Below are positions 8,604 through 17,018 of a stretch of DNA of 64,000 bases, one piece after another. Below the pieces are notes generated by a model. The model saw nothing but the letters and a program-made list of their open reading frames with translations, was not told where the DNA came from and ran no database searches. How positions within the stretch are numbered: position 1 is the first letter of the stretch; each line of letters starts with the position of its first letter. The translations under genes were made by a program, and so were the position numbers. The stretch comes from Euryarchaeota archaeon UBA24 (GTDB lineage Archaea; Halobacteriota; Halobacteria; Halobacteriales; Hikarchaeaceae). The stretch is from contig DASO01000014.1 in assembly GCA_002503845.1 (NCBI GenBank), positions 54,809 through 118,808 of the forward strand. Reading direction: 5' to 3'.

Positions 8604-9494
8604 GTGGAAGAAGTAGATCTTAAATCTGAAAAATACGAGAAACATCGCGCTGCGGGGAAAATTCTTGCGGAGACACTTTCGGAATCGGTGAAGAGAATTG
8701 AAGTGGGTGTGACTCATTTGGAAGTGGCAGAGTTTGCAGAAAATAGAATTCGGGAATTGGGAGGAGAACCAGCATTTCCAGTAAATATAAGTATAAATGA
8801 AGAAGCTTCTCACTCGACACCGGGTATGGATGAAAAAACCAAATTCGGGGAGGAAATGATCTGCTTGGATATAGGAGTTCATGTTGATGGATGGATCGCA
8901 GATGCTGCCAAAACTGTGGATCTATCGGGGAATCCAAAACTTGTGGAGGCTGCAGAGGAAGCACTAAAAGCTGCGTTAGATTTGATAGAGCCCGGTGTGA
9001 ATGTTGGAAAAATAGGAGAAGTAATAGAATCAAAAATTGATAGAATGGGATATAATTCGATAATCAACCTTTCAGGCCATGGTGTGGGCGAGTACGATGC
9101 GCATATAGGACCAAACATTCCTAACTGTGCTATTGAAACGGGAGTGGAATTGGAAATTGGAGATGTCGTGGCGATTGAACCTTTTGCTACAGAAGGAGGA
9201 GGAAAAGTAACAGAAGGTGGTAAAGAAGAGATATTTTCTTTAATTCAAAAGCGCTCGGTCAGGGGAAGAAGATCAAGAGAACTCGTTGCATTGATTGAAG
9301 ATAGATATAAGACGCTTCCTTTTGCTGCGAGATGGGTGGAAGAATCACAAGGGAAAATTGCTTTACAGAGATTAAAAATGGCAAGAATTATTAGAGGTTA
9401 TCCGGTTTTGAGGGAGCAAAAAAACAAACTAGTGAGTCAAGCGGAGCACACGGTGATTGTGACAAAGAATGGGTGCGAGATAACAACAGAATAG
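8604..9494 (+). CDS. map: Methionine aminopeptidase, type II
   Basis: Removes N-terminal Met from nascent proteins using a dinuclear metal site. The five ligands can be placed: two Asp in the DIGVHVDGWIAD segment (about residues 92-103), His in the GHGVGE loop, Glu in EPFATEGG, and Glu in the C-terminal EHTVIV. The roughly 60-residue helical insertion between the last two ligands (from about residue 205) marks type II. Start is GTG at 8604, preceded by a purine-rich GGAAG. Length 296 is normal. Confidence 0.93.
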   Translation: MEEVDLKSEKYEKHRAAGKILAETLSESVKRIEVGVTHLEVAEFAENRIRELGGEPAFPVNISINEEASHSTPGMDEKTKFGEEMICLDIGVHVDGWIADAAKTVDLSGNPKLVEAAEEALKAALDLIEPGVNVGKIGEVIESKIDRMGYNSIINLSGHGVGEYDAHIGPNIPNCAIETGVELEIGDVVAIEPFATEGGGKVTEGGKEEIFSLIQKRSVRGRRSRELVALIEDRYKTLPFAARWVEESQGKIALQRLKMARIIRGYPVLREQKNKLVSQAEHTVIVTKNGCEITTE

Positions 9495-9540
9495 AAAAGA
9501 GGAGAGATAGACTAAAGCTTTCTCTGATATACTGCCATTC

Positions 9541-10083
9541 ATGGACCAAATCTTTACCCCGTGGAGAATGGAGTGGGTTTCTAGACAGGATTGGAAAGAA
9601 ATTTCTGATGGATGTGTATTTTGCGAAATATACAAAAAAGGGAAAGATAGGGAATTTGGAGTAATTGCTGAAGATGAATATACGTATGTTGTTTTGAATA
9701 ATTATCCATATAATCCAGGGCATGTGATGGTGATTCCCAAGGAACATGTAGGATCTCCAACAGAACTGAATGAAGAGATGTTAGTTTCCCATTCCCGGCT
9801 AAAAGTGAGAGCATTAAAAGCGTTAGAAACTGCATTTAGTCCGCAAGGATTCAATACAGGTTTAAATTTGGGAAAGGGAAGCGGGGGTTCGATTAATGAG
9901 CATATGCATACTCATATTGTTCCAAGGTGGGAGGGGGATACTAATTTTATGCCGATTTTAAGTGATACTAAAATCGTCGTAGAAGGTATGCTAGAAACAT
10001 ATCGAAAACTGCACGCCGCATTTGCGAAGCAAGAGGGAGTCGAAAATAAAGGGGAAGAAAAATCAATTTGGGTTAGTGAATAG
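9541..10083 (+). CDS. HIT-family nucleotide hydrolase/transferase
   Basis: Histidine-triad protein, 180 residues. The catalytic motif H-M-H-T-H-I-V lies at residues 121-127. An N-terminal CVFC pair (C25, C28) probably binds zinc together with a downstream His, as in Fhit/Ap4A-phosphorylase-like archaeal HIT proteins. It probably cleaves dinucleoside polyphosphates or nucleotide adducts; the exact substrate is not deducible. It follows map by 46 bases on the same strand. Confidence 0.87.
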   Translation: MDQIFTPWRMEWVSRQDWKEISDGCVFCEIYKKGKDREFGVIAEDEYTYVVLNNYPYNPGHVMVIPKEHVGSPTELNEEMLVSHSRLKVRALKALETAFSPQGFNTGLNLGKGSGGSINEHMHTHIVPRWEGDTNFMPILSDTKIVVEGMLETYRKLHAAFAKQEGVENKGEEKSIWVSE

Positions 10084-10160
10084 GTTGGAATTTTTTGCAA
10101 AGAGCCAAGTGAGGTTCATGCTGGGTCTTTATGTCTGAGGAGAGGCTAGATTGTTATTAA

Positions 10161-10167
10161 GAGGTGA
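10161..10167 (+). promoter_or_regulatory. Ribosome binding site deciding the SDR start
   Basis: GAGGTGA lies five bases before the ATG at 10173. It supports that ATG over the in-frame GTG at 10164, which is itself part of this Shine-Dalgarno-like sequence. Confidence 0.6.
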
Positions 10168-10172
10168 TATGC

Positions 10173-10991
10173 ATGAATGATAGTGTGTTTAAAGAGGAAC
10201 TATTTGAAGAAAAAAAAGTGTTTATAACAGGGGGTGCAACGGGGATGGGTCTTGGGTTCGCAAGATCTTTTTTAGAACATGGAGCAGATGTTTTTATAGC
10301 ATCCAGAAATGCTGAACGATTAGAATTGGCATCGGAAAAATTGAAGGAACTAACAGGAGAATCAATACTGTGGAAGGTCATGGATGTCAGAGAAGAATCG
10401 AGCGTAGACGGAGCGGTGGATTTTATTGGGGGAGAATGGGGGAATATGGATATATTAGTGAACAATGCCGCGGGGAACTTTTTTTGTCCGATAGAAGACC
10501 TTAGTGAAAATGGGTGGAGAGCTGTTGTAGATATAGTACTAGATGGAACATTTAGAGTTTCCAAAAAATGCTTTCCTTTGTTAAAGAAAAATGGCGGATC
10601 AATTGTAAATATAATTGCTAATTATGCGTGGAATGCGGCGCCGTATGTTGGCCATTCTGGTGCTGCCAAAGCGGGTGTTCTCAATTTGACAAGGACACTA
10701 GCACTTGAATGGGCAAAGTACGACATAAGAGTGAATGCCATGTGTCCAGGAGTGGTATTGACAGAGGGTGTAAGAGATAATTTATTGAGAGATGAAGCGA
10801 TAGTTAATAGATTGGAGAATAGCATCCCTATGGGAGGAATAGCTAGTGTGGAACAAATGGCCCAGCAAGTGCTATACCTATGTTCTCCTGCGGCAGGGGT
10901 GGTCACAGGAGAAGTACTAGTTGCAGATGGTGGACAATCATTGGTGGGGAATATGTTTTACGAGTTGGGAAAACAAATTTATAAAGAATGA
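10173..10991 (+). CDS. SDR oxidoreductase of the 2,4-dienoyl-CoA reductase type
   Basis: Short-chain dehydrogenase/reductase, 272 residues, with the NADP(H) motif TGGATGMG near residues 21-28 and NNAAGNF near residue 94. At the position of the usual catalytic Tyr the sequence reads HSGAAKAG, so Tyr is Ser while the Lys is kept. Loss of Tyr, together with the NNAAGNF motif, is the hallmark of 2,4-dienoyl-CoA reductases (DECR1/DECR2), which remove double bonds during unsaturated fatty-acid oxidation. This assignment rests on family motifs. No other beta-oxidation gene is adjacent, so the true substrate is inferred. Confidence 0.78.
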   Translation: MNDSVFKEELFEEKKVFITGGATGMGLGFARSFLEHGADVFIASRNAERLELASEKLKELTGESILWKVMDVREESSVDGAVDFIGGEWGNMDILVNNAAGNFFCPIEDLSENGWRAVVDIVLDGTFRVSKKCFPLLKKNGGSIVNIIANYAWNAAPYVGHSGAAKAGVLNLTRTLALEWAKYDIRVNAMCPGVVLTEGVRDNLLRDEAIVNRLENSIPMGGIASVEQMAQQVLYLCSPAAGVVTGEVLVADGGQSLVGNMFYELGKQIYKE

Positions 10992-10998
10992 AAATGAA

Positions 10999-12249
10999 CT
11001 ACACGGGTTCGGCGAACGCATAAACGTGTTCAGAAGAAACTATCTGCGACGGTATGAACGTTCCAGGGGTAATTCCATAATCTTCAAAATCCTTTATGAT
11101 TACCTGGCGATATGCCTCATCCCTACACTTCATAGAGCCATTGGTTCCGGGCTCAACTGCAAGAAGAGTGTGGCGAGTTCCAATCATAGATCGGTATGCC
11201 TGGGAGGTTATTTCGAGTTTAAGTTGTGTCATCTCAGATGAACGTTGTTTTTTAAGAGTTCCCCCAAGACCTTTTAATTTTGCCGCATCAGTACCAGGGC
11301 GTTTAGAAAATCGTGTTATATTAATTCGTTCGGGCTGAACTTCTCGTATTAGGTTTAGTGATTGTTGGTGGTCTTCGGTTGTTTCGGTGGGGAATCCAAC
11401 GATGAAATCAGTTGCTAGAGTCCAGTGATCTAGGTGTCGATTGAAAATAGATACAATGTCTTTAAATTCGTTTACCTGATGTTGACGCCGCATGTGACCT
11501 AAAACGGTATTAGATCCGGATTGTACAGGTGCATGGATAAAATCATAGAGCTTTTCGTGTTTAGAGAATACGTTGGCAAGGGATTCGCAGATTCCGTGGA
11601 CTCCTTTTGGATTTGCCATTCCCAATCGGACACGAAAATCACCAGGGAGTTCGCAGATTTCGTCGAGTAATTGATCCAACAAACGCTCGCCAAGATCCCA
11701 TCCATATACGCCGGTGTCCTGCCCAGTAACGCGGATTTCTTTTGCCCCTGCTTTTATTAGATTCTGAGCTTTGGAAATATTTTCTTCTATTGAAGGCGAT
11801 TCTATCTTCCCTGTTGCTTTTTTCGTAATGCAATAAGAACAATCAGACATGCATCCGCGGGCGATGGGTAAGATTCCAATGACACCATCTATGATGGGGA
11901 GCGTGTCTCGTGTAGTTGTGGGGCATTCCCCATTTCCAACTGCCATAGGCACTTCGTCCCATCCACACACGCGAGCATTTATTCCAGATTCGTTGATGAG
12001 GTCGGGCTGTGCAAGTGCTAGGCATCCAGTAATGATCAGATCGGATACTAGAGGTTCTAATTCCCTTGCTCTAGACAGCATTGTTTGTTCGGTCTTTTCT
12101 ATGACAGTGCAAGTGTTTAGAATTGCTACATCTGCGTATTCGGGGTTTTCGACTTTATGATGTCCTGCGTCACGAAGGAGCTGTTCAATTAGTTTGCTCT
12201 CCCCTTGGTTGGCGGTGCACCCATAAGTTTCGATGTGATACAAGGCCAT
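10999..12249 (-). CDS. tRNA methylthiotransferase, archaeal MtaB/CDKAL1 type
   Basis: Radical-SAM enzyme that adds a methylthio group to t6A37 of ANN-decoding tRNAs. Three N-terminal cluster cysteines (C11, C47, C76) and the radical-SAM CX3CX2C (C133, C137, C140) are visible; a C-terminal TRAM domain follows (about residues 355-416). I start at the ATG at 12249 because MALYHIETYGC is the family start; a longer frame to 12423 would overlap the DUF63 gene. 416 residues is typical for archaeal members. Confidence 0.88.
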   Translation of the reverse strand: MALYHIETYGCTANQGESKLIEQLLRDAGHHKVENPEYADVAILNTCTVIEKTEQTMLSRARELEPLVSDLIITGCLALAQPDLINESGINARVCGWDEVPMAVGNGECPTTTRDTLPIIDGVIGILPIARGCMSDCSYCITKKATGKIESPSIEENISKAQNLIKAGAKEIRVTGQDTGVYGWDLGERLLDQLLDEICELPGDFRVRLGMANPKGVHGICESLANVFSKHEKLYDFIHAPVQSGSNTVLGHMRRQHQVNEFKDIVSIFNRHLDHWTLATDFIVGFPTETTEDHQQSLNLIREVQPERINITRFSKRPGTDAAKLKGLGGTLKKQRSSEMTQLKLEITSQAYRSMIGTRHTLLAVEPGTNGSMKCRDEAYRQVIIKDFEDYGITPGTFIPSQIVSSEHVYAFAEPV

Positions 12250-12338
12250 TGTAATTAGATGTATTATCAGGGGGGACAAAAACACGACGGTATTCTCATA
12301 GTCGTAATGGCTTTGGGGTATCCGAAATAATAACGGGT

Positions 12339-13157
12339 ATGGTATATATCCTTCCTTCAGATTTTGGAATTCCCTCGATCCCATATCTGATTGGGATCTT
12401 AATTTGTGCAGGAACAATTGCAATGGTTCTTTGGAAATATGAGATAAGAATCGATGAGGATCTCATTGTATCTTTGATCCCATGGATGGCATTTGGCGCG
12501 AGTTTGAGAGTCGTAGAAGTAGTAGGAGCAGGAGGAGATAGCAGACGCATTATTTCGTTCCTACTGGGGAACCCAACGGTATACATCACTACTTTTGTCA
12601 TATTGGGCTGTGTCTGGTCGATGATTTTGCTCTTTAAAAAGGATCAAATTGCAGAAAAAATTCTGACTGTGAGTGGATTGATTGGGTTTGGCACTACGAT
12701 GGTGGTTTTATCCAGAGAGGGATGGTCCAATCCAGCATGGTCGGTCGCAGGGTTAGTGGTTGCGTTGGTTGTTTCTATTTTGGTGTGGGAGGCGATAAAA
12801 AGAAAAAGTGCAGAGGTTCCAAAGGTGTTGGGAAGCACTGGTTTACTAGTTATCTTGGGACAGACTCTAGATGGGATATCTACGGCAATTGGGATTGACA
12901 TATTGAATTTTAGGGAGCAGACCCCAATTTCCCAAATGATATTAGACATTGGTGCATCACTCCCCACTGTGAATATTATTGGCGTGAGTTGGTTGTTTGT
13001 ATGTGTTAAGATCGTATTGGCGATTGCCCTAGTTTTTCTGTTTGTGGATTATACAAAAGAAAAGCCTTTGTATGCAAGAATTTTGTTAATAGTGATGATT
13101 GCAATTGGTATGGGTCCGGGAATGCATAACCTGATATTATATTCAGTAGGAGGATAG
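12339..13157 (+). CDS. DUF63 family membrane protein
   Basis: Conserved archaeal membrane protein of unknown function, 272 residues with about seven hydrophobic spans. DUF63 landmarks are visible: an early PWMAFGASLRVVE segment, a central LDGISTAIGID segment, and a C-terminal GMGPGMHNL turn. It is divergent from the methylthiotransferase gene and 10 bases upstream of the nucleoside phosphorylase gene, so the two are probably cotranscribed. The conserved Asp and Arg within membrane segments suggest catalysis or transport, but no function is established. Confidence 0.82.
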   Translation: MVYILPSDFGIPSIPYLIGILICAGTIAMVLWKYEIRIDEDLIVSLIPWMAFGASLRVVEVVGAGGDSRRIISFLLGNPTVYITTFVILGCVWSMILLFKKDQIAEKILTVSGLIGFGTTMVVLSREGWSNPAWSVAGLVVALVVSILVWEAIKRKSAEVPKVLGSTGLLVILGQTLDGISTAIGIDILNFREQTPISQMILDIGASLPTVNIIGVSWLFVCVKIVLAIALVFLFVDYTKEKPLYARILLIVMIAIGMGPGMHNLILYSVGG

Positions 13158-13167
13158 AAATAAGAAT

Positions 13168-13893
13168 ATGGGAAAACAGCCACACTTGCTCGTAGGAGAG
13201 GGGGAGTTGAATGAAATTGCATTATTACCAGGGGATCCTAATCGAGTGGGGATGATTGCAGCATTGGCGGATGAATATGAAGTTATTTCTGAGAATCGAG
13301 AATACAAAATTTGCAATATAGATTATAAAGGAAAGGGTTTAACCGTTTGTTCCACAGGGATTGGTTGTCCATCTGCCGCGATAGCCGTTGAAGAACTTTG
13401 TAAGGTTGGGGTGAAGAAAATAATCAGAGTAGGAACAACAGGTGCACTTCAAAGGGAGATTAAAACGGGGGAATTTATCATAGTTACAGGGGCTGCTAAA
13501 GAAGAAGGAACGACAAAAAGATATGAATCAGAAGTATACCCAGCAGTTTCGGATTATCAGGTTGTTTCTGCTTTGGTGAATGTGGCAAAACAACAGGATC
13601 ATAAATTCCATATAGGTGCCATAGTAACCAATGATGCATATTATGCAGAGACGGAGGAGTATGTGAAAATATGGGAGAATGCGGGATTGCTATCTATTGA
13701 GATGGAGACTTCAGTTATTTTGACTCTTGCCAGGAGATTGGGAATAGAAGCAGGTTCCATACTCACAGTGGACGGAAATTTAGTAGAAGGATCTAAAAAG
13801 GGTGAAACAGAGGGAGGGGAATTTCCGAAAAAAATACGAGATCGTATTCAAGAAATGGGCCAGATAGCATTGGATGCGAGTTTATTACTTTAG
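13168..13893 (+). CDS. udp: Uridine phosphorylase / purine-uridine nucleoside phosphorylase family
   Basis: Type-I nucleoside phosphorylase, 241 residues. Motifs include LLPGDPNRV (phosphate-binding, near residue 23), STGIGCPSAAIAVEEL, the glycine-rich RVGTTGAL, and ESM-type IEMETSVI near residue 173 that contacts ribose. These match uridine phosphorylase and the related archaeal enzymes; 5'-methylthioadenosine or other nucleosides cannot be excluded. It salvages nucleobases by phosphorolysis. Tightly placed between the DUF63 gene and the MoaD/SAMP gene. Confidence 0.78.
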   Translation: MGKQPHLLVGEGELNEIALLPGDPNRVGMIAALADEYEVISENREYKICNIDYKGKGLTVCSTGIGCPSAAIAVEELCKVGVKKIIRVGTTGALQREIKTGEFIIVTGAAKEEGTTKRYESEVYPAVSDYQVVSALVNVAKQQDHKFHIGAIVTNDAYYAETEEYVKIWENAGLLSIEMETSVILTLARRLGIEAGSILTVDGNLVEGSKKGETEGGEFPKKIRDRIQEMGQIALDASLLL

Positions 13894-13908
13894 GTAGAGT
13901 GAATCATC

Positions 13909-14184
13909 ATGAAATGGAAACTTTTTGCCAATTTTGCAGAGATTGCAGGGGAGAGAGAAATTGAGATAAGAATGGAGAGTGTGGTCACAATTGAGGATGC
14001 GCTGGAGGATCTGTTCGATCAAATACCAAAGTTAAGAGAATTGGTGATGAATGAGCAAGGGGGAGTATTGAATCATGTTCAAGTGCTGTGTAATGGTGAA
14101 GAGATGAGAGGAGAAAAATTTTCACAAATGGCATTGGGAAATGATGATGAACTAGCAATTATTCCCCCTATGAGCGGGGGATAA
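13909..14184 (+). CDS. Ubiquitin-like MoaD/SAMP1-type small modifier protein
   Basis: Beta-grasp protein of 91 residues ending in Met-Ser-Gly-Gly, the free C-terminal diglycine that is adenylated by an E1-like enzyme. In archaea such proteins serve as the sulfur-carrying small subunit of molybdopterin synthase and/or as protein modifiers (SAMPs). The extra region around LRELVMNEQGGVLN resembles haloarchaeal SAMP1. The matching large subunit (MobB-MoaE fusion) is encoded at 59139-59930. It is the last gene of the DUF63-udp unit and converges on gatD with a 7-base gap. Confidence 0.83.
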   Translation: MKWKLFANFAEIAGEREIEIRMESVVTIEDALEDLFDQIPKLRELVMNEQGGVLNHVQVLCNGEEMRGEKFSQMALGNDDELAIIPPMSGG

Positions 14185-14191
14185 TAAATAA

Positions 14192-15457
14192 TTAATCCCA
14201 AGGTCGAGAGGGTTCTGTAATTTCTCCTGCTAGAGAAATCTGCATTGACTTGGATGGGTCGTCTGTATTGGCAAGTGCCCACATTAATTTTACTTTTGCA
14301 GTTCCAGGGAGCATATCCCCGCCTTCAATTACACCAATGTCCAGCAAATCCCTACCTGTGTCGTAGACACGAGAGCAGACGCGGCCTTCGATGCACTGGC
14401 TTGTCATGACAACATGAGTTCCATTTTTAATAAGGGAAGAGAGGTGAGGGATGAAATCTGTGTGAATGTGGCCTAAGCCAGTTCCTTCGATTACTATACC
14501 AGACTTCTCTGAACAGGCGTCGAGTAGTTTGGAATCCATTCCGGGAGTATATTTGATCAATTCAACATTGAAATCTAGATCGGGTTTTAGAGAAGATTTT
14601 AATTCTCCACGTTTATGGTGATCCCTCCGGTAAGTAACGCTGCGAGTATCATAATTGACTTCCCCGAGAGGTAGATTTCCTATTGTTGCAAAGGCACTTC
14701 GCTTCGAAGTGTGATTTTTTCTTGCCCTAGTTGCTTGGTGGAGAGAGCAATGGTTATCGGAGTCGTTTGAGTGCATGCAAATTAAAACTTCAGCACAGGT
14801 AGATTTTGCGGCTTCGACCGCGCAAATTACATTGACTAGGTTATCACTAGATGGCCGGTCAGAAGATCGTTGGCTTCCTGTGAAAATTATGGGTACGGGA
14901 GTGCAAATCATAAAAGAAATCGCAGCTGCCGTGTATTGCATTGTGTCAGTACCATGCATGACTATGATACCGTCGACCCCTGCTTCTATTTCTTCAAATA
15001 TTGCTTTTGCGAGATCCTGCCAAATTGATGGTGTCATATTCTCTGACAAAATATTAGCGACAATTTTTCCACGATAGTTGGCGAGACCAGATAGATCGGG
15101 TATAGATCGCAGTATATCAGTTACATCGAACTGAGAAGTTACAGCCCCGGTTCGGTAGTCGATAGTGGATGCGATCGTTCCTCCTGTGGTGATTAGAGAG
15201 ATGGTAGGAAGGTTCTTATCGAATATGATATTTGAGACATCATCGGACTTATTTTCAGGGGGAGAAAATTGGGCAGAGTTTGGGCTGATAATTTCTACAG
15301 ATGCCCCTTTAGAAGAGACCCCAACATTGTAACCTCCAGATAGTTTTAGGATTAGATATTGATCGTTTGTGGAAGGTAATAAGATTCCTTCATACGAAGA
15401 ACCATTTTGGGAAACGCGGACGTGATCTCCGGGATTCATTTTTGATAAAGTCTCCAA
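14192..15457 (-). CDS. gatD: Glutamyl-tRNA(Gln) amidotransferase subunit D
   Basis: Asparaginase-like subunit of archaeal GatDE, which converts Glu-tRNA(Gln) to Gln-tRNA(Gln). The 421-residue length and the N-terminal AnsA-like beta-barrel (residues 1-75) distinguish it from plain asparaginase. Catalytic blocks are TTGGT (residues 90-94) and HGTDT (168-172). GatE is not in the window. The start at 15457 gives METLSKMNPGDHV; a second ATG six codons later is also possible. Confidence 0.93.
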   Translation of the reverse strand: METLSKMNPGDHVRVSQNGSSYEGILLPSTNDQYLILKLSGGYNVGVSSKGASVEIISPNSAQFSPPENKSDDVSNIIFDKNLPTISLITTGGTIASTIDYRTGAVTSQFDVTDILRSIPDLSGLANYRGKIVANILSENMTPSIWQDLAKAIFEEIEAGVDGIIVMHGTDTMQYTAAAISFMICTPVPIIFTGSQRSSDRPSSDNLVNVICAVEAAKSTCAEVLICMHSNDSDNHCSLHQATRARKNHTSKRSAFATIGNLPLGEVNYDTRSVTYRRDHHKRGELKSSLKPDLDFNVELIKYTPGMDSKLLDACSEKSGIVIEGTGLGHIHTDFIPHLSSLIKNGTHVVMTSQCIEGRVCSRVYDTGRDLLDIGVIEGGDMLPGTAKVKLMWALANTDDPSKSMQISLAGEITEPSRPWD

Positions 15458-15546
15458 TCCATCAGATTATGTGGTAGTAATATACCTGAATCTTGAAAAG
15501 GATGTCTGATTAGTGTTATTATTGTGGAACATAAAGGAGTGGGACG

Positions 15547-15557
15547 GTTTTTATGTG
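15547..15557 (+). promoter_or_regulatory. TATA-like element for the first amidohydrolase-Rieske operon
   Basis: GTTTTTATGTG is centred about 25 bases before the ATG at 15577, as expected for a leaderless archaeal transcript. No other good TATA element lies in the gatD-amidohydrolase divergent gap. Confidence 0.45.
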
Positions 15558-15576
15558 AGCAATCGCTAATGCAGGT

Positions 15577-16638
15577 ATGACTAATCATTACATTGTAGAT
15601 AGTGATGCGCACTATTTGGAATCTTTACCAGAGCTAGCAGAGTATATTCCAGATAACAATCCGTTTAAACAGAGATTCAAGCGCTCTCCGGGCAAGATGT
15701 TTCCTTCATCAGGGTACCCAGATCACTACATGTATGGGAGGATACAACGTGATGAAGTAGGATATCTCAAGGGGCAGATGGTACCGGAAGATATTCCAAC
15801 TGCAATGGAAATTGTTGGGGCAGATGCCATAGTTGTGATTACACAAAAAATGCTTGCTTTTGCACGTCTTGGTGGGGATGATGAAAGGCCAGAACTAATC
15901 TCCAATGCGTATGCAGATTATATGCTAGATCGGGTTGTGGATCCGAAGGAAGGAATATATGCATTGTTAGTGTTGCCATATCAAGATCCAGAGCGGGCTG
16001 TCGAGCTAATTGATAGATGTGGTAATGAAAAGGGATTTGCAGGGGCTTGTATGATCTGTGGAGGGCCAGAACCTCCATTTGGAAATAGAAAATATGATGG
16101 AATATATGAAGCCTGTCAAGATGCAAAATTACCACTAGTATTTCATGCAGGTGGCGCGAGTTTGGATTATTTCTATATCAAGGGTTATGAAAAATTTATA
16201 GAAACACATACACTTGGATTTTTATGGAGTAATATGTCCCAATTGGTAAGCATAGTGATTCAAGGGGTGGCAGAAAAATTTCCTGGTCTCAAAATTGTGT
16301 TCCAAGAGTCGGGGATATTATATGTGCCTTCATTGATGGCACGTCTAGATGCAGAATATCTTAAGCGGGCTTCGGAAGCACCGATACTAACAAAGAGACC
16401 ATCAGAGTATATGTCTAAATTTTACTATGGGACGCAACCTCTAGATGAACCAAAAAGTGCAGAATATTTCCAGAAGGCGATAGAGGAATTAGGTGGGGCG
16501 AGTCAATTATTATATTCTTCAGACTATCCACATTGGGATTATGACCCTCCAAGTGCGATTACGAGTATACCTTTTTTAACAGAGGAGGAAAAAGAACTCA
16601 TACTAGGAAAAAATGCTCAGAAGGTATTTGGAATATGA
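15577..16638 (+). CDS. Amidohydrolase-2 (ACMSD-like) family metal-dependent hydrolase, module A
   Basis: TIM-barrel hydrolase/decarboxylase of the amidohydrolase-2 family, 353 residues. The first metal motif reads VDSDAH (D8, D10, H12), in place of the HxH of classic members. A second His lies in LPLVFHAGG and the last Asp in YSSDYPH near residue 313. The family includes ACMSD and aromatic-acid decarboxylases; the substrate is unknown here. Its TGA overlaps the Rieske ATG by four bases, so both proteins are probably made together. A paralogue with the same partner arrangement is at 31426-32562. Confidence 0.82.
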   Translation: MTNHYIVDSDAHYLESLPELAEYIPDNNPFKQRFKRSPGKMFPSSGYPDHYMYGRIQRDEVGYLKGQMVPEDIPTAMEIVGADAIVVITQKMLAFARLGGDDERPELISNAYADYMLDRVVDPKEGIYALLVLPYQDPERAVELIDRCGNEKGFAGACMICGGPEPPFGNRKYDGIYEACQDAKLPLVFHAGGASLDYFYIKGYEKFIETHTLGFLWSNMSQLVSIVIQGVAEKFPGLKIVFQESGILYVPSLMARLDAEYLKRASEAPILTKRPSEYMSKFYYGTQPLDEPKSAEYFQKAIEELGGASQLLYSSDYPHWDYDPPSAITSIPFLTEEEKELILGKNAQKVFGI

Positions 16639-17003
16639 CTGAAAAAATAAAGGTGTGCCATAGAGAAGAATTGGAATTGGATACTCGGAAAGTTATATCA
16701 GCAGAAAGTGGAAAAGAAATAGGAGTTTTCAATGTTGATGGGGAATACTATGCAGTGGAAAACGCATGTCCACATAGAGGTGGTCCGGTGTGTAATGGCC
16801 AAATACAGAAAGAAATCAAAGCGGAGTGGAGGGGACCTGGGAATAGAATTGAAGAGATCATATCTTCAGTTCCGACAATAGCATGTCCATGGCATGGGTG
16901 GGAATTTAAGCTTGAAACGGGAGAGCATATTGGGGATTCACAAATTTATGTGAAAACATATGAAGTGGTAGTAGAAGATGATAATGTATATGTAATATGC
17001 TAG
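16635..17003 (+). CDS. Rieske [2Fe-2S] ferredoxin-like protein, module A
   Basis: Soluble Rieske protein of 122 residues with ligands C45-P-H47 and C84-P-W-H87. There are 36 residues between the two ligand pairs, against roughly 15-17 in classic dioxygenase ferredoxins, so a loop of about 20 residues is inserted over the cluster. There is no signal peptide or membrane anchor and no oxygenase iron site. It overlaps the amidohydrolase gene by four bases and lies 15 bases before mptA. Probably an electron carrier or structural partner for the hydrolase; its role is inferred from gene pairing. Confidence 0.87.
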   Translation: MTEKIKVCHREELELDTRKVISAESGKEIGVFNVDGEYYAVENACPHRGGPVCNGQIQKEIKAEWRGPGNRIEEIISSVPTIACPWHGWEFKLETGEHIGDSQIYVKTYEVVVEDDNVYVIC

Positions 17004-17018
17004 TAGAATGATAGATGG

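Noticed and set aside
12250..12423. 58-codon N-terminal extension of the MtaB-like gene
   Set aside because: Family proteins start at MALYHIETYGC, and the extension runs into the divergent DUF63 gene.
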